64,000 nt of DNA, taken from NCBI GenBank assembly GCA_963741565.1, contig CAVUIK010000017.1, positions 248,001-312,000 on the forward strand. Direction: 5' to 3'. Positions within the stretch are counted from its first letter, which is position 1; the number at the start of each line of letters is the position of its first letter. Both the position numbers and the translations under genes were made by a program. This DNA comes from Ga0077555 sp963741565. Lineage in GTDB: Bacteria > Pseudomonadota > Alphaproteobacteria > Rhizobiales > Hyphomicrobiaceae. A model generated the notes under the pieces. The model was not told the origin of the DNA. It did not search any database and saw nothing but the letters and a program-made list of their open reading frames with translations. Positions 35,133 through 44,624 of this stretch are shown in pieces.

Positions 35133-35521
35133 CCCATCCCCATAGATCCAGCATTGACGCCGCAATGGCGGTTCTCGACAGGTTCATGGCCGCGTTCTCG
35201 GCCTCCGACGTGGCCGCTATTCGCGCATCGTTCAACTTCCCGCACGCGCGTTTCCATGCCGGCAAGGTGACGCTGTTCATCAATGCGGACGATTTCAATC
35301 TCGGGTTTTTTCGCAGCAGCGCCGACGCAAAGGACTGGGCCAAGAGTGTCTGGCACGAGCGTAACGTCATCACGGCGGATGCCGACAAGGTACATTTCGA
35401 CACGAAATTCAGCCGGCTACGCGCCGACGGCAGTGTGATCAACTGCTATCGCTCGATCTACATCGTGACCCGGGTCGACGGACACTGGGGCATCCAGGGC
35501 CGATCGAGCTTCGCGCCATAA
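35129..35521 (+). CDS. Small NTF2-like (SnoaL/DUF4440-type) protein
   Basis: The 130-residue protein has a cone-shaped NTF2-like pattern: an N-terminal helix pair (AVLDRFMAAFSASDVAAIRASFNFPHARF), strands VTLFINADDF and KVHFDTKFSRLRADGSVINCYRSIYIVTR, and a closing HWGIQGRSSFAP. Such folds bind small hydrophobic ligands or act as enzymes of varied kind; no specific role is evident. The TTG start at 35129 overlaps the stop of the carbamoylase-like gene and has GGAGGG at a suitable distance. An ATG at 35165 is an alternative. Confidence 0.75.
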   Translation: MTHPHRSSIDAAMAVLDRFMAAFSASDVAAIRASFNFPHARFHAGKVTLFINADDFNLGFFRSSADAKDWAKSVWHERNVITADADKVHFDTKFSRLRADGSVINCYRSIYIVTRVDGHWGIQGRSSFAP

Positions 35522-35542
35522 CGGCATCGCATAACCATTCTC

Positions 35543-36466
35543 TTAAGTCCGTTGCGTCGCGCCCGCACCGGCCGCAAGACCGACCACCACACCAGACAGC
35601 ATGTCCCAGCCTGAGCTATGGCCGATCGCGTCGATCTTCGCGATGAGTGCGTTCGCATCGCAACTCCGATTCGAAAGCAGCGCCGAGATCACAGCATGCA
35701 TGCTCTCGCTCGGATGGCCGGCGATGGCGGCATCGAGAAAGGCAAGACTGAGTGGGCTCGTCACACCCTCGGGTGCCGATGTCACGAAATCCGCCAGCCG
35801 GCTCGCCAGCGCCGGCATGCCCATCGCGTGCAGCGCGATCAATAACCCGGCGATGAAATCGTCGCCCGACGGCGTCAGCCCGGGACCGAGCCCCAGCAAA
35901 CCCCGCACCGCGTCGCCGGCGATACGGTCCATCTCGTCGTTGCCGGCGATGGCCTCGGTCAACCAATCCTCCAGCGCCGCAATCTTCAGCGTTGCGACCC
36001 GCGCAAACGGACTAGTCACCGGCGCGAACGCCTTGCCCATCACGATCGGCGCCAAGCCCTCGTCGGGCAAATGCCGGCCGGCGGTTGTCAAGAAATCGCG
36101 CAGAGCCGTGATCAGGCGCTCGCCGGACCAGTCCGCCGGCCACGGCGCCGGCGTCCACGGCTCTGCGCCAGCGACGGCGAACCTGGGCCCACCATCGAGC
36201 CACAGCGCGCCGCTATCGATGCGTCCGCGCTGGCTATCTTTGACCCCAAGCGTCGCCCAATCCGCTGCCGGTATCACTGCACACAGCGCATTGAGCGGCC
36301 CGCGGCCAAGCTCCAACCCGCCGATGCACACGAATTGCCGGCCATCCGGCGTAAGATAGAAACTCGTCGCGTAGACGGCTGCTACGCGAACGGCGTCGTT
36401 GGACCCGAGCACGGCACCCGCGATGGGGCCGACGCTCACTATGTCAAAGGATGGCGGAGTCGGCAT
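35543..36466 (-). CDS. DUF2877 (AllH/YlbF-type) protein
   Basis: The 307-residue protein has the DUF2877 hallmark GLGPGLTPSGDDFIAGLLIALHAMG and a late Gly-His-Ser-Ser-Gly-Trp-Asp segment. In E. coli this family (YlbF) has been reported, with FdrA and YlbE, as a subunit of the oxamate carbamoyltransferase of anaerobic allantoin breakdown (AllFGH). Here it follows fdrA by 7 nt, so the pair is an operon. The middle partner YlbE/AllG (DUF1116), expected between the two, is missing, so the reaction may differ. Confidence 0.83.
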   Translation of the reverse strand: MPTPPSFDIVSVGPIAGAVLGSNDAVRVAAVYATSFYLTPDGRQFVCIGGLELGRGPLNALCAVIPAADWATLGVKDSQRGRIDSGALWLDGGPRFAVAGAEPWTPAPWPADWSGERLITALRDFLTTAGRHLPDEGLAPIVMGKAFAPVTSPFARVATLKIAALEDWLTEAIAGNDEMDRIAGDAVRGLLGLGPGLTPSGDDFIAGLLIALHAMGMPALASRLADFVTSAPEGVTSPLSLAFLDAAIAGHPSESMHAVISALLSNRSCDANALIAKIDAIGHSSGWDMLSGVVVGLAAGAGATQRT

Positions 36467-36473
36467 GCGGCGC

Positions 36474-37994
36474 TCACGATTTCACGGCCCGGAAATGGAG
36501 CGCGCCGTCATGCCAGCCAACCGCCGCAAAAGCCAGGCGCGCGGCCGCCGCATTGCTCGGTGCGACCACGACGCCAGCCTTCATCAACGAGGCGGTTTGC
36601 GCAGCGAGCCCTTGCGGGTCCTGATCGGTTCCGGTGACCGATGCAACGACGAGAGCCCCGCGCGACATGTACCGCTGCAGAACACCGGCGATATGCCCCG
36701 CTGGGTCCAAATGGCTCCCCGTTCCAAGCACAACGTCGAGCAGGACGACACCCACTGCCGGATCGGCCAACGCCGCTCGCAGCGACTCGTCGCGCACGGC
36801 CGGCTCGATCATGGGATGCGGACGTCCGCGTGTGAATTCATCATCTCCGAGATCGATCAGCTGGTGCCCGCCGCTTACGCCGGCTTCCAACCCGGCAGCG
36901 CCCGGCACCGGCACATTGGACGACACCTTTGTGCCCGCAGCCATCGCGACGATCTGCGCTTCCGAACAGAGTGTGCCGCCCGAAAACAGCCCGCGCACGA
37001 GACGCCCGCCATTGGCTGGTTTGGCGGGAACCGGCATGACTGTGGCTGCCCCTGCGCCGAGCGACAGCATGGCCGCCTCCTCGAGCGTGACGGCGGCCTG
37101 CGCATTGGGCGGCAAGCTCAGTCCGCGCGCGCCCAAGAAGCAAATCGTGAACGGCTTCTTGCTGCGCCCAACACGCTCCAGAACAGCGCGCGCAACCGCG
37201 TCGGCCGGCGGCTTCGAGATCAGCACAATGTGCCGTGTCTCGGGATCGGCCTCGAGCAGGCCCATGGCCGTCAACGTCGTGATGCCGCCGACCTCGGCAT
37301 TGAAGTCGCGTCCGCCGGTGCCGATCGCATGACTGATGCCGCCGCCGCCACGCGTGATCAGAACGCTCACCTCCTGAATACCAGTGCCGGAAGCACCGAC
37401 GATCCCGATGTCGCCGCGCCGCACGACGTTCGCGAACGCCAGCGGCACACCGCCGATGATCGCCGTACCGCAATCCGGCCCCATCACCAGCAGGCCAAGG
37501 CCGCGGGCCTCTTGCTTCAGGGCAATCTCGTCGGCCAGCGGCACGTTGTCGGAAAAAATCATCACGTTGAGGCCGTGCGCCAGCGCCTTGCGGGCCTCCG
37601 CCACCGCGAAATCGCCAGGCACCGAGATCAGCGCGAGATTGGCGTCCGGCAAGGTCTCAAGTGCTGAGCGGAGCGTTCGCGGCTGCCAGGCGGCGGCGCC
37701 CGATCCAGCACCCGTCCGCTTCGCGTCGAGCAGTTTGCGCGCCTCTGCGAGGGCGGCATCGGCTGCGGCCTGCGAAGCGCCGCGAATCGCAATGACGAGA
37801 TCGCCAGCCTCGGCCGCTGCGCCGGCCGCAGCCAGCACGTTCGCCTCGCCCAGGATCTCCTTGTTGGCTGGCGTACCGATCATCAGCCCCGCTTCCTCGA
37901 TCCCTGGCAGCGCCTTGAGTTGGCGCGCAACGCGCATCAGTGCGACCGAGTCGAGGTAAGCGCTGCGGCGGACCTCGTTGACGATGATGCTCAT
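36474..37994 (-). CDS. fdrA: FdrA family acyl-CoA synthetase-like protein
   Basis: The 506-residue protein matches FdrA. The N-terminal domain begins NEVRRSAYLDSVALMRVARQL with GIEEAGLMIGTPANKEIL. A Rossmann part resembles succinyl-CoA synthetase alpha (MGPDCGTAIIGG, GDIGIVGASGTGIQEVSVLI, GGGGISHAIGTGGRDFN). A C-terminal ligase-like part has LFSGGTLCSEAQIV and DPAVGVVLLDVVLG. E. coli FdrA (AllF) is reported as a subunit of oxamate carbamoyltransferase, which forms carbamoyl phosphate from oxalurate. Its start overlaps the stop of the ABC ATPase gene by four bases and it is followed at once by DUF2877. Confidence 0.88.
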   Translation of the reverse strand: MSIIVNEVRRSAYLDSVALMRVARQLKALPGIEEAGLMIGTPANKEILGEANVLAAAGAAAEAGDLVIAIRGASQAAADAALAEARKLLDAKRTGAGSGAAAWQPRTLRSALETLPDANLALISVPGDFAVAEARKALAHGLNVMIFSDNVPLADEIALKQEARGLGLLVMGPDCGTAIIGGVPLAFANVVRRGDIGIVGASGTGIQEVSVLITRGGGGISHAIGTGGRDFNAEVGGITTLTAMGLLEADPETRHIVLISKPPADAVARAVLERVGRSKKPFTICFLGARGLSLPPNAQAAVTLEEAAMLSLGAGAATVMPVPAKPANGGRLVRGLFSGGTLCSEAQIVAMAAGTKVSSNVPVPGAAGLEAGVSGGHQLIDLGDDEFTRGRPHPMIEPAVRDESLRAALADPAVGVVLLDVVLGTGSHLDPAGHIAGVLQRYMSRGALVVASVTGTDQDPQGLAAQTASLMKAGVVVAPSNAAAARLAFAAVGWHDGALHFRAVKS

Positions 37995-38605
37995 GCGGCT
38001 TGTCCAGGCGCGTTGACGGGCGGAACGGTGACGGGTTTGGCGAGTTGGAGGCGCGCATGCGCCAGCCGCTCAATCTGGCCGGCGTTGTGGCTGACGAGAA
38101 CGATGCGCCGGCCGGACAGCATCTCGAAACGGATAAGTTCCTCGACCAGGGCCGCCGCCTCTCCATCGAGAGCCGCCGTCGGCTCGTCCAGCAGCAAGGC
38201 CTTTGGCTCGTCGATGAGCGCGCGGATCAGCGCCAATCGCAGGCGCTCGCCGGTCGACAACTCAGCGACGGGCCGGTCCAGCAGCGCCTCATCGAGCCCA
38301 ATGCTGCGCATCACCCGCGCGATCCGTGGAGACTCCGGAAAATGAGCACGCGGCGTTGGCGCCCACCAACCGGGCTCAGCAGCAACATACCGCACCTCGG
38401 CTCGCCAGCGGGCCGCGCTCATCTCGCGGCGCTCAGCGCCATCCAGGAAAACGTAGCCGTCCGCTGGATCGAGGTCCGCGATCGCCCGTAGCAGCCGCGT
38501 CTTGCCGCAGCCCGACGGCCCTTCGATTGCCAGGCATTCCCCCGCCGGCACCGCGAACGACAGCGGCGGCAGAATATCGATCTTGAGCTTGTCGATGCGG
38601 AGCAC
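37991..38605 (-). CDS. ABC transporter ATP-binding protein (orphan ATPase coupled to fdrA)
   Basis: The 204-residue protein has a compact ABC ATPase: Walker A GPSGCGKT, Q-loop region YVAAEPGWWAPT (Gln replaced by Glu/Pro in this stretch), signature LSTGERLRLALIRAL, Walker B ALLLDEPTAALD and switch LVSHN. Its size and sequence resemble YbbL-type ATPases that pair with a YbbM membrane protein, but no permease gene lies beside it. GTG 38605 has GAGG a few bases upstream and starts at the first strand. GTG 38644 is an alternative. Coupled by ATGA overlap to fdrA. Confidence 0.82.
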   Translation of the reverse strand: MLRIDKLKIDILPPLSFAVPAGECLAIEGPSGCGKTRLLRAIADLDPADGYVFLDGAERREMSAARWRAEVRYVAAEPGWWAPTPRAHFPESPRIARVMRSIGLDEALLDRPVAELSTGERLRLALIRALIDEPKALLLDEPTAALDGEAAALVEELIRFEMLSGRRIVLVSHNAGQIERLAHARLQLAKPVTVPPVNAPGQAA

Positions 38606-38703
38606 GGAACCTCGGCGGGCCTCCCAGGACCGTCTTGTTTGCACAGCTCGCCCTGCCCCGCAACTGGTGCCTGTTCCCAGCCCCAGTTGCGGCGCCGTCC
38701 CCG

Positions 38704-40017
38704 TCAGCGCATCATCGCTCCATAGACGAGGTTCTTCATCAGCATGCGCGTATCATAGCGCTTGGACGGCGCCTGCGTCATCAGGATGCCGACCAAGCCT
38801 TCCTTGGGATCGACCCAGAAGCTCGTTCCCCAGGCGCCAGCCCACATCGCATCGCCCTTGGAGCCGGGAATGTAGCCCATCCCGTCGTCCAGCCGCACAC
38901 CCCAGCCGAGGCCGAAGCCGTAGCCGGGCCCTGTCGTCGCGATCGTCGAGCCGCCCATTCCGGCTGTGTGGTTCGACAACATGAAGGCGACGGTCTTCGC
39001 CGACAGAAAGCGCCGGCCATTGGCGACGCCGCCGCTGGCGATCATCTGTGCGAACTTGAGATAGTCCTCGGCCGTGCCGACGAGCCCCGCGCCGCCCTTG
39101 AAATAACTCTTCCCTGCGGGGTTCTCGAAGATCCGGTAGGACTTCAGCATCGAAGACTTCTGCGGCTCGGAATCGAAGGCTTCCGCCAGCCGCGACCGCT
39201 TGGCCTCAGGCACCCAGAACGCTGTGTCCTTCATGCCGAGCGGATCGAACAGCATGTCTTTCAGCAGCACATCGAGCGGCTTCTTGGCGACGCGCTCCAT
39301 CAGCAGTCCCAGCACATCGACCGCGATCGAATATTCCCAGACCGTCCCCGGTTGGTTGGCCAGCGGGATCTGGCCGAGCGCCTTCAGCATCTCGTCGCCG
39401 GTGATATCGGTCTCGCGGGATTCAATGTTGCCCTTCTCATACATCTCCTTGATGCGCGGCGACTTGGCCGAGCCGGAATAAACGAAGCCGGCCGTGTGGC
39501 GCAGCAAGTCATGCACCAAGATCGCGCGGTTGGGCGCCAAGTCTTCGACGATCTCCTTGCCGTCCTTGTCACGACTTCTCACCTCGACCTTCATATTGGC
39601 GAGTTCCGGCAGCCACTTCGAGATCGGCTCGTGCAGCGCCATGTCACCGCGCTCGATCAACATGACGGCCACAACCGAGACGATCGGCTTGGTCATCGAG
39701 GCGAGGCGAAAAAGGGAGTCTTTTCGCATCGGCTTACTGGTTCCGGTGTCGAGAAAGCCGTGCGCCTCGTAATGCACCACCTCGCCGCGCCGGGCAACGA
39801 GTGTGACGGCGCCTGGAAAGGTGCCAGCATCGATCTGACGCTTCATGACCGGTGCGATGCGCGCCAGGCGCTCCCGCGAGAGGCCCTGCACCTCATCGCC
39901 GGCAGCAACTCCGGCCGTGGCCGACTTGGCGACGGCGGGTCGCTGCGCCACGGCCGGCGCGCCTTCCAAAAGCGCAAGACAACCGGCAAATGTTGCCGTC
40001 AGCAGTCGCGACGTCAT
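38704..40017 (-). CDS. Secreted serine hydrolase, beta-lactamase/class C-like
   Basis: The 437-residue protein has a signal peptide (LLTATFAGCLALLEGAPAVAQ) and the class C beta-lactamase/DD-peptidase fold: Ser-x-x-Lys as SMTK in FRLASMTKPIVSVVAVML, Tyr in the WEYSIAVDVLGLLME motif, the LLRHTAG block and a C-terminal WGTSFWVDP region. Such proteins include esterases and D-aminopeptidases, and antibiotic hydrolysis is not implied. GGAGG eight bases upstream fixes ATG 40017. Confidence 0.86.
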   Translation of the reverse strand: MTSRLLTATFAGCLALLEGAPAVAQRPAVAKSATAGVAAGDEVQGLSRERLARIAPVMKRQIDAGTFPGAVTLVARRGEVVHYEAHGFLDTGTSKPMRKDSLFRLASMTKPIVSVVAVMLIERGDMALHEPISKWLPELANMKVEVRSRDKDGKEIVEDLAPNRAILVHDLLRHTAGFVYSGSAKSPRIKEMYEKGNIESRETDITGDEMLKALGQIPLANQPGTVWEYSIAVDVLGLLMERVAKKPLDVLLKDMLFDPLGMKDTAFWVPEAKRSRLAEAFDSEPQKSSMLKSYRIFENPAGKSYFKGGAGLVGTAEDYLKFAQMIASGGVANGRRFLSAKTVAFMLSNHTAGMGGSTIATTGPGYGFGLGWGVRLDDGMGYIPGSKGDAMWAGAWGTSFWVDPKEGLVGILMTQAPSKRYDTRMLMKNLVYGAMMR

Positions 40018-40122
40018 CTCAAGTTCCTCCAGCCCAATCCACGCGGCTACTCTACGCGATCGGCTGGGCACCGAGCAACGCAATGCCGGCGCATCCGGCG
40101 CATTCCGTTCACGGGCAAAGGA

Positions 40123-41373
40123 TCAATAGGTCGCTTTGATGCCGGCAACCGTGCCGCCTCGCTCGCCGCGCGCCGAAGCGACACAGGCTTCCAGATCGGC
40201 CAAATGCTGCTCCATCGACGGTGCGTGCAGAAGCGACATCATGCGATGGAGACCTTTCGGCCGCTGGACCAATCCCGGCAGCCAGCCACGCTCGGCCATC
40301 AGCTCGGCCACCCGGAACATATCGATGTCGTTGGAGCCAACCGCCACGATCGACAGATGCGGCGCTCCGATCACCTGGAGCCCCGGGATCGCCGCAACGC
40401 CGGCCTTGTAACGATCGACCATGTGCATCAGGTCGCGTGCAATCGCCTGGTAACCGGAGTGTCCCAGATGCTGCAGCGTCGCCCAGGCACCGGCCACGGC
40501 ACCGCCCGGGCGCGTGCCGACGATCGTGGTGGTCGCAAACCGCCCATTCGGCCAGACGTCGGCATTGAACCCGTGGTGCGCCGCCTTTTCGCCATCCCGA
40601 TAAAACACGGTCGATGCGGGTTTCGGCGTGAACCCGAACTTGTGCAGGTCAGCCGACAGCGAGGCGACGCCCGGCAGGCAAAAATCGAAATCCGGCACAT
40701 CCCGCCCGATCTCGCGCACGAACGGCGCCAGATAGCCGCCGACGCATGCGTCGACATGCAGCCAGATCTCGCGCGCCATGGCGATGTCCGACAGCGCGCC
40801 GATCGGATCGATGATGCCGAACGGAAAGCAGGGGGCGGAGCCGACCATCAGGATCGTATCGGCGTCGATCGCGGACGCCATCTCTGCCGGGTCGGCTCGC
40901 AAATCCGACGCGGTCGGGATGCGGCGCACGCCGAGGTCCATCAGCCGCGCGGCCTTATCGAAGGCGGGATGCGCCGTTTCCGCCAACACGAGATTGCCGC
41001 GATGCTGCGGCTCGCAGCGACGCGCGCGCGCAAAGTTCCGCGCCGCCTCGACCGCCATAATGATGCTCTCTGTGCCGCCGGTGGTCATGAAGCCTTGGGC
41101 AGCGTCCGGCGCACGAAAAAGATCGAGCCCCATCTCGACGACCTCGCGCTCCATGCGACCGAGGCTCAGAAACGCGCGGCGCCCTCCCAACGCGTTTTCG
41201 GTGAAGAACGTATTGAAGGCTGCCCGCCCGATGTCGTCCACATCGTCGTTGGCCTTGAACACGAACAACGGCACGCGCCCGCCCTGCCAATCGGCGTCCA
41301 TCGTCTTCATGGCTGCGAGTTCGGCCAGCACCGCATCCTTGGTGCGACCATTCTTCGGAAATGGCAGACGCAT
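40123..41373 (-). CDS. PLP-dependent decarboxylase/sphingosine-1-phosphate lyase-like
   Basis: The 416-residue protein belongs to the group II decarboxylase fold. It has GFMTTGGTESIIMAVEAARN (cofactor phosphate loop), AETAHPAFDKAARLM (the His that stacks on PLP), the Asp in LHVDACVGGY and the Schiff-base Lys in SADLHKFGFTPKPAS. The last motif and the overall order match sphingosine-1-phosphate lyases and their bacterial relatives better than glutamate decarboxylase. The membrane anchor of eukaryotic lyases is absent. GAGG five bases before ATG 41373 supports the start. Substrate unknown. Confidence 0.85.
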   Translation of the reverse strand: MRLPFPKNGRTKDAVLAELAAMKTMDADWQGGRVPLFVFKANDDVDDIGRAAFNTFFTENALGGRRAFLSLGRMEREVVEMGLDLFRAPDAAQGFMTTGGTESIIMAVEAARNFARARRCEPQHRGNLVLAETAHPAFDKAARLMDLGVRRIPTASDLRADPAEMASAIDADTILMVGSAPCFPFGIIDPIGALSDIAMAREIWLHVDACVGGYLAPFVREIGRDVPDFDFCLPGVASLSADLHKFGFTPKPASTVFYRDGEKAAHHGFNADVWPNGRFATTTIVGTRPGGAVAGAWATLQHLGHSGYQAIARDLMHMVDRYKAGVAAIPGLQVIGAPHLSIVAVGSNDIDMFRVAELMAERGWLPGLVQRPKGLHRMMSLLHAPSMEQHLADLEACVASARGERGGTVAGIKATY

Positions 41374-41592
41374 GTAAGCCTCGCAAAGAGACAATCCGCG
41401 ATAGCCATGCCTAGCAGGCCGCGCAGGAGCCGGTCACCATATTTTGATCATGGGATATCGCGGTAATTCGTATGCAAGACGTGGAACCGGGATGCGCGCG
41501 TTGTAGGTTCTGGTTTGACCCGGGGCCGCAAGCTCAGTCCGTCAACCAGACTTGGTCCATATGCCAGGCTGGGCCCACAAGGGAGTGCTGCC

Positions 41593-43548
41593 ATGACGTT
41601 CCGAGTATCCATCGCCGCCCAATGGGCGGTTTCTGCCGCGTTGGCTTTCGGCTTCATCGGCTCTGCCGCCAAGGCTCAAACAGGCCAGCCCGACATCGTA
41701 CTGCAGCCAGTCGCATCCGGTCTCGCCACGCCCGTTGCGATTGCAAGTGCTGGTGACGGGTCCAGCCGCCTGTTCATTGTAGAGCAACCCGGCCGGATCC
41801 GCATTTTCGACGGCACCCAGGTTCTGGCCACGCCGTTCTTGGACATCGGTGGCACGAGTGGTCCCGTACTCGACGGCGGCGAGCGCGGCCTGCTCGGACT
41901 GGCGTTCGACCCGAGCTATGTGACCAACGGTTTCTTCTACGTCTTCTATACCAGCAAGCCGGCCGGCGCCGTCACGATCTCCCGCTTCACGGTGTCTTCG
42001 AATGCCAATGTCGCGAACCCGGCCTCCGAACTCATCCTGAAGACGCAACCGCATGCCGATTTCGGGAACCACAATGGCGGCGCCCTGGCGATTGGCTCCG
42101 ATGGCTGCCTCTACGCCGGCATCGGTGACGGCGGCGGCGGCGGCGATCCGCTGCTGACGGGCCAGAACCTTACGACCCTCCTGGGCAAAATCATCCGAAT
42201 CAACCGCACGACGGGCGCCGCATGCACGGCCGGAGGCGCCAATCCTTTTATCTCGACAGCGGGCGCCCGCTCGGAGATCTGGGCGCTTGGCGTGCGCAAC
42301 CCCTGGCGGATCACATTCGACCGGCAGACCGGCGACCTCTTCATCGCCGACGTCGGCCAGAACGCTCGCGAGGAGGTGAACTTCCAGCCGGCGGGTGCCA
42401 GCGGGCGCAACTATTGCTGGAGCAGCAAGGAAGGCTTCGCGATTTACGACCCCACACGCACATGCGCGATCGGCACGCCGACCGACCCGATCCTCGATTA
42501 CGACCGAACTGAGGGGCAGTCGATCACGGGTGGGTATCGCTACCGCGGCGGCGCGATCGCAGGCTTGGCTGGTACATATATCTACGGCGACTTCGCGAGT
42601 GGGCGCATCTGGGGTGCAACGCAGAATGGCACGTCGTGGACCTCGCGACGACTGCTGTCGACGGGCTTCTTGATCAGCACCTTCGGTGAGGATGAAGCTG
42701 GCGAGGTCTACGTCGCCAATTACGGCGACGGTCGCATCTATCGGTTCGTAGCAGCCGCGCCGACCAACCTGGTCGCTGCCGTCCTGCCGACTGCGCGCTC
42801 CGTCGTTACGGGCCAAGTCGCCACGGCGTTCGCGTCGATCGTCAACCCAGGAACGGTCGCCGCGACCGCCTGCGGGCTCGCCAAACCGGCCAGCATCCAA
42901 GGTACATTCAGCTACCAGACGACGAACACCTCGAACATCCCGGTCGGGACATCGAATACACCCGTAACGATCCCGGCGGGCAGCGGCCAGAGTTTCGTTT
43001 TTGCGATCACGCCGTCGGCAAGTGTCAACTCGGTCGATGCTCCGATCCGCTTCGAGTGCGCAAACGTACCGTTGGTTGCGAGCATTGCCGGCGTCAATAC
43101 GTTGCTCTTGTCGGCATCTGCAGCGGCATCACCCGATATGATCGCGATCAGCGGGACGCTGTCGAACGACGGCATTGTCTCAATTCCCGGGAATGCGGGG
43201 GTCACCGCATTTGCGGCAGCCGCGATCAATGTGGGTGCAAGCGGCTCGATCACGGCGTCGGTCGACGACGGCGGCAAAGGCCTCAGCCTCATCACCGCAG
43301 TCTGTGTCTCCGATCCCGTCACGGCAGCTTGTCTCGCCCCGCCGGTGGCTTCGATGACATTCGGCAGCGCCACGAACCAGGTGACGACACTGACCATTCA
43401 AATCACCGGGTCAGGCAATGTCCCGTACAATCCTGGATCGAACCGGTTGTTCCTGCGCTTCAAAACCGGAGATGGCGTGACGCGTGGCGCGACCAGCGTC
43501 GCCGTGCGCACTGTCCCCGCCGATCAGCAAGCCGCCGCTGCACGGTAA
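41593..43548 (+). CDS. PQQ-dependent sugar (sorbosone) dehydrogenase-like secreted protein with extra C-terminal module
   Basis: The 651-residue protein has a signal peptide (cleaved near AKAQ/T). A six-bladed propeller of the glucose/sorbosone dehydrogenase family covers about residues 30-400: GLATPVAIASAGDGSSRLFIVEQPGRI, ERGLLGLAFDP, DFGNHNGGALAIGSDG, LLGKIIRINRTTG, WALGVRNPWRITFDRQTGDLFIADVGQNAREEVN and GGYRYRG. His-Asn and Arg in these blocks are typical PQQ and Ca ligands. A C-terminal beta-rich region of about 250 residues follows. Its last part (516-647) recurs in the gene at 63615-64000. GGGAG precedes ATG 41593. It probably acts in the periplasm or outside the cell. Confidence 0.86.
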   Translation: MTFRVSIAAQWAVSAALAFGFIGSAAKAQTGQPDIVLQPVASGLATPVAIASAGDGSSRLFIVEQPGRIRIFDGTQVLATPFLDIGGTSGPVLDGGERGLLGLAFDPSYVTNGFFYVFYTSKPAGAVTISRFTVSSNANVANPASELILKTQPHADFGNHNGGALAIGSDGCLYAGIGDGGGGGDPLLTGQNLTTLLGKIIRINRTTGAACTAGGANPFISTAGARSEIWALGVRNPWRITFDRQTGDLFIADVGQNAREEVNFQPAGASGRNYCWSSKEGFAIYDPTRTCAIGTPTDPILDYDRTEGQSITGGYRYRGGAIAGLAGTYIYGDFASGRIWGATQNGTSWTSRRLLSTGFLISTFGEDEAGEVYVANYGDGRIYRFVAAAPTNLVAAVLPTARSVVTGQVATAFASIVNPGTVAATACGLAKPASIQGTFSYQTTNTSNIPVGTSNTPVTIPAGSGQSFVFAITPSASVNSVDAPIRFECANVPLVASIAGVNTLLLSASAAASPDMIAISGTLSNDGIVSIPGNAGVTAFAAAAINVGASGSITASVDDGGKGLSLITAVCVSDPVTAACLAPPVASMTFGSATNQVTTLTIQITGSGNVPYNPGSNRLFLRFKTGDGVTRGATSVAVRTVPADQQAAAAR

Positions 43549-43565
43549 TCGAGGGGCTGTCGTGG

Positions 43566-44411
43566 TCAGGCAGGCCGCGTGCCCGCGACCTGGATGCGCC
43601 GCATGATTCGCTTCTCCTGATGCGAGTCGTGCACGGCAAGATGCTTGCACACGCGGTTATCCCAGAACGCGATCGAACCCTTTTCCCAACGGAACCGGCA
43701 GGTGAACTCAGGCCGATGGCCATGCTCGAGCAGGTAGTTCAGCAGCGGCCGGCTCTCGTCCTCCGTCATGCCTTCGAAGCCCGTCGTGTAGGAGTGATTG
43801 ACGTAGAGGAGCTTGCGGCCAGTCTCCGGGTGCGTGACGACGACCGGGTGCAGGGACACCGTTTCTCGCCAATCACTGTCTTCGCGCACCTTGGTCGAAC
43901 GTTGCGCGTTGAGATTGGCCTTAGGTCCCGCAACTTTGCGGTCCGTGTGGTAGGCCTTGAGCCCTGCGAGCATCGACCTCATGCCGTCGGATAACGCCTC
44001 ATAGGCCATGTACTGGCTGGCAAACAGCGTGTCGCCGCCGAACTTCGGCACTTCGATGGCGTAGAGGATCGCGCCCATCGGCGGCTCGGCGACCATAGTT
44101 GTATCTGCGTGCCATTCCTCGCCGACGATCTTTTTGTCGCCGGGCTCGCGGCGGATATCGACGATCTCAGGATCAGGGCCGGTCCCCTTGTAGTTCGGGT
44201 GAATGAAGATGTTGCCAAAGCGCTTTGCGAACGCCTTGTGCGTGGGAACGTCGATCTCCTGTTTGCGAAAAAAAATCACGCAATGATCGAGCAGTGCGCG
44301 GCGAATATCGGAGATCGTTTGATCATCCAAGTTCTGGGAGAGATCGACACCGTGGATCTCTGCTCCGAGCGCGCCTGCAATGGGTTGCACGTCGATCCGG
44401 CTGCTGCGCAT
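43566..44411 (-). CDS. TauD/TfdA-family Fe(II)/2-oxoglutarate dioxygenase
   Basis: The 281-residue protein has the facial triad of the family: His101-x-Asp103 in EEWHADTTM and His257 in the WDNRxxxHxAxxD motif (FWDNRVCKHLAVHD), followed by Arg-Arg for 2-oxoglutarate (EKRIMRRIQV). It hydroxylates or cleaves a small substrate such as a sulfonate, aryloxyacid or ester with O2. The substrate is not identifiable. ATG 44411 is preceded by GAGGAG about 12 bases upstream. It converges with the sorbosone-dehydrogenase-like gene. Confidence 0.9.
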   Translation of the reverse strand: MRSSRIDVQPIAGALGAEIHGVDLSQNLDDQTISDIRRALLDHCVIFFRKQEIDVPTHKAFAKRFGNIFIHPNYKGTGPDPEIVDIRREPGDKKIVGEEWHADTTMVAEPPMGAILYAIEVPKFGGDTLFASQYMAYEALSDGMRSMLAGLKAYHTDRKVAGPKANLNAQRSTKVREDSDWRETVSLHPVVVTHPETGRKLLYVNHSYTTGFEGMTEDESRPLLNYLLEHGHRPEFTCRFRWEKGSIAFWDNRVCKHLAVHDSHQEKRIMRRIQVAGTRPA

Positions 44412-44624
44412 AGAACGGTCTCTCCTCGATGAACCCGGTCTGCCACTTCGTTCGATGATAGGTCCCCCTGTCCGGCTCGGCAATGCCGGCCTTGCATGTC
44501 TGACACCGGCCGCGAGGGCCTCACTCTCGCTGGATCGGCATAGTCCCAGCGATCGCACTTTGATATATTTGTGCACATTGATGGTTGCGACTGAAGGCCT
44601 GGATACCGAACAGGGAGGTGTGAC

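Noticed and set aside
38635..41466. Long plus-strand open frame of about 940 codons
   Set aside because: It is the antisense shadow of the serine hydrolase and PLP-lyase genes on the minus strand, which have clear motifs and ribosome binding sites.
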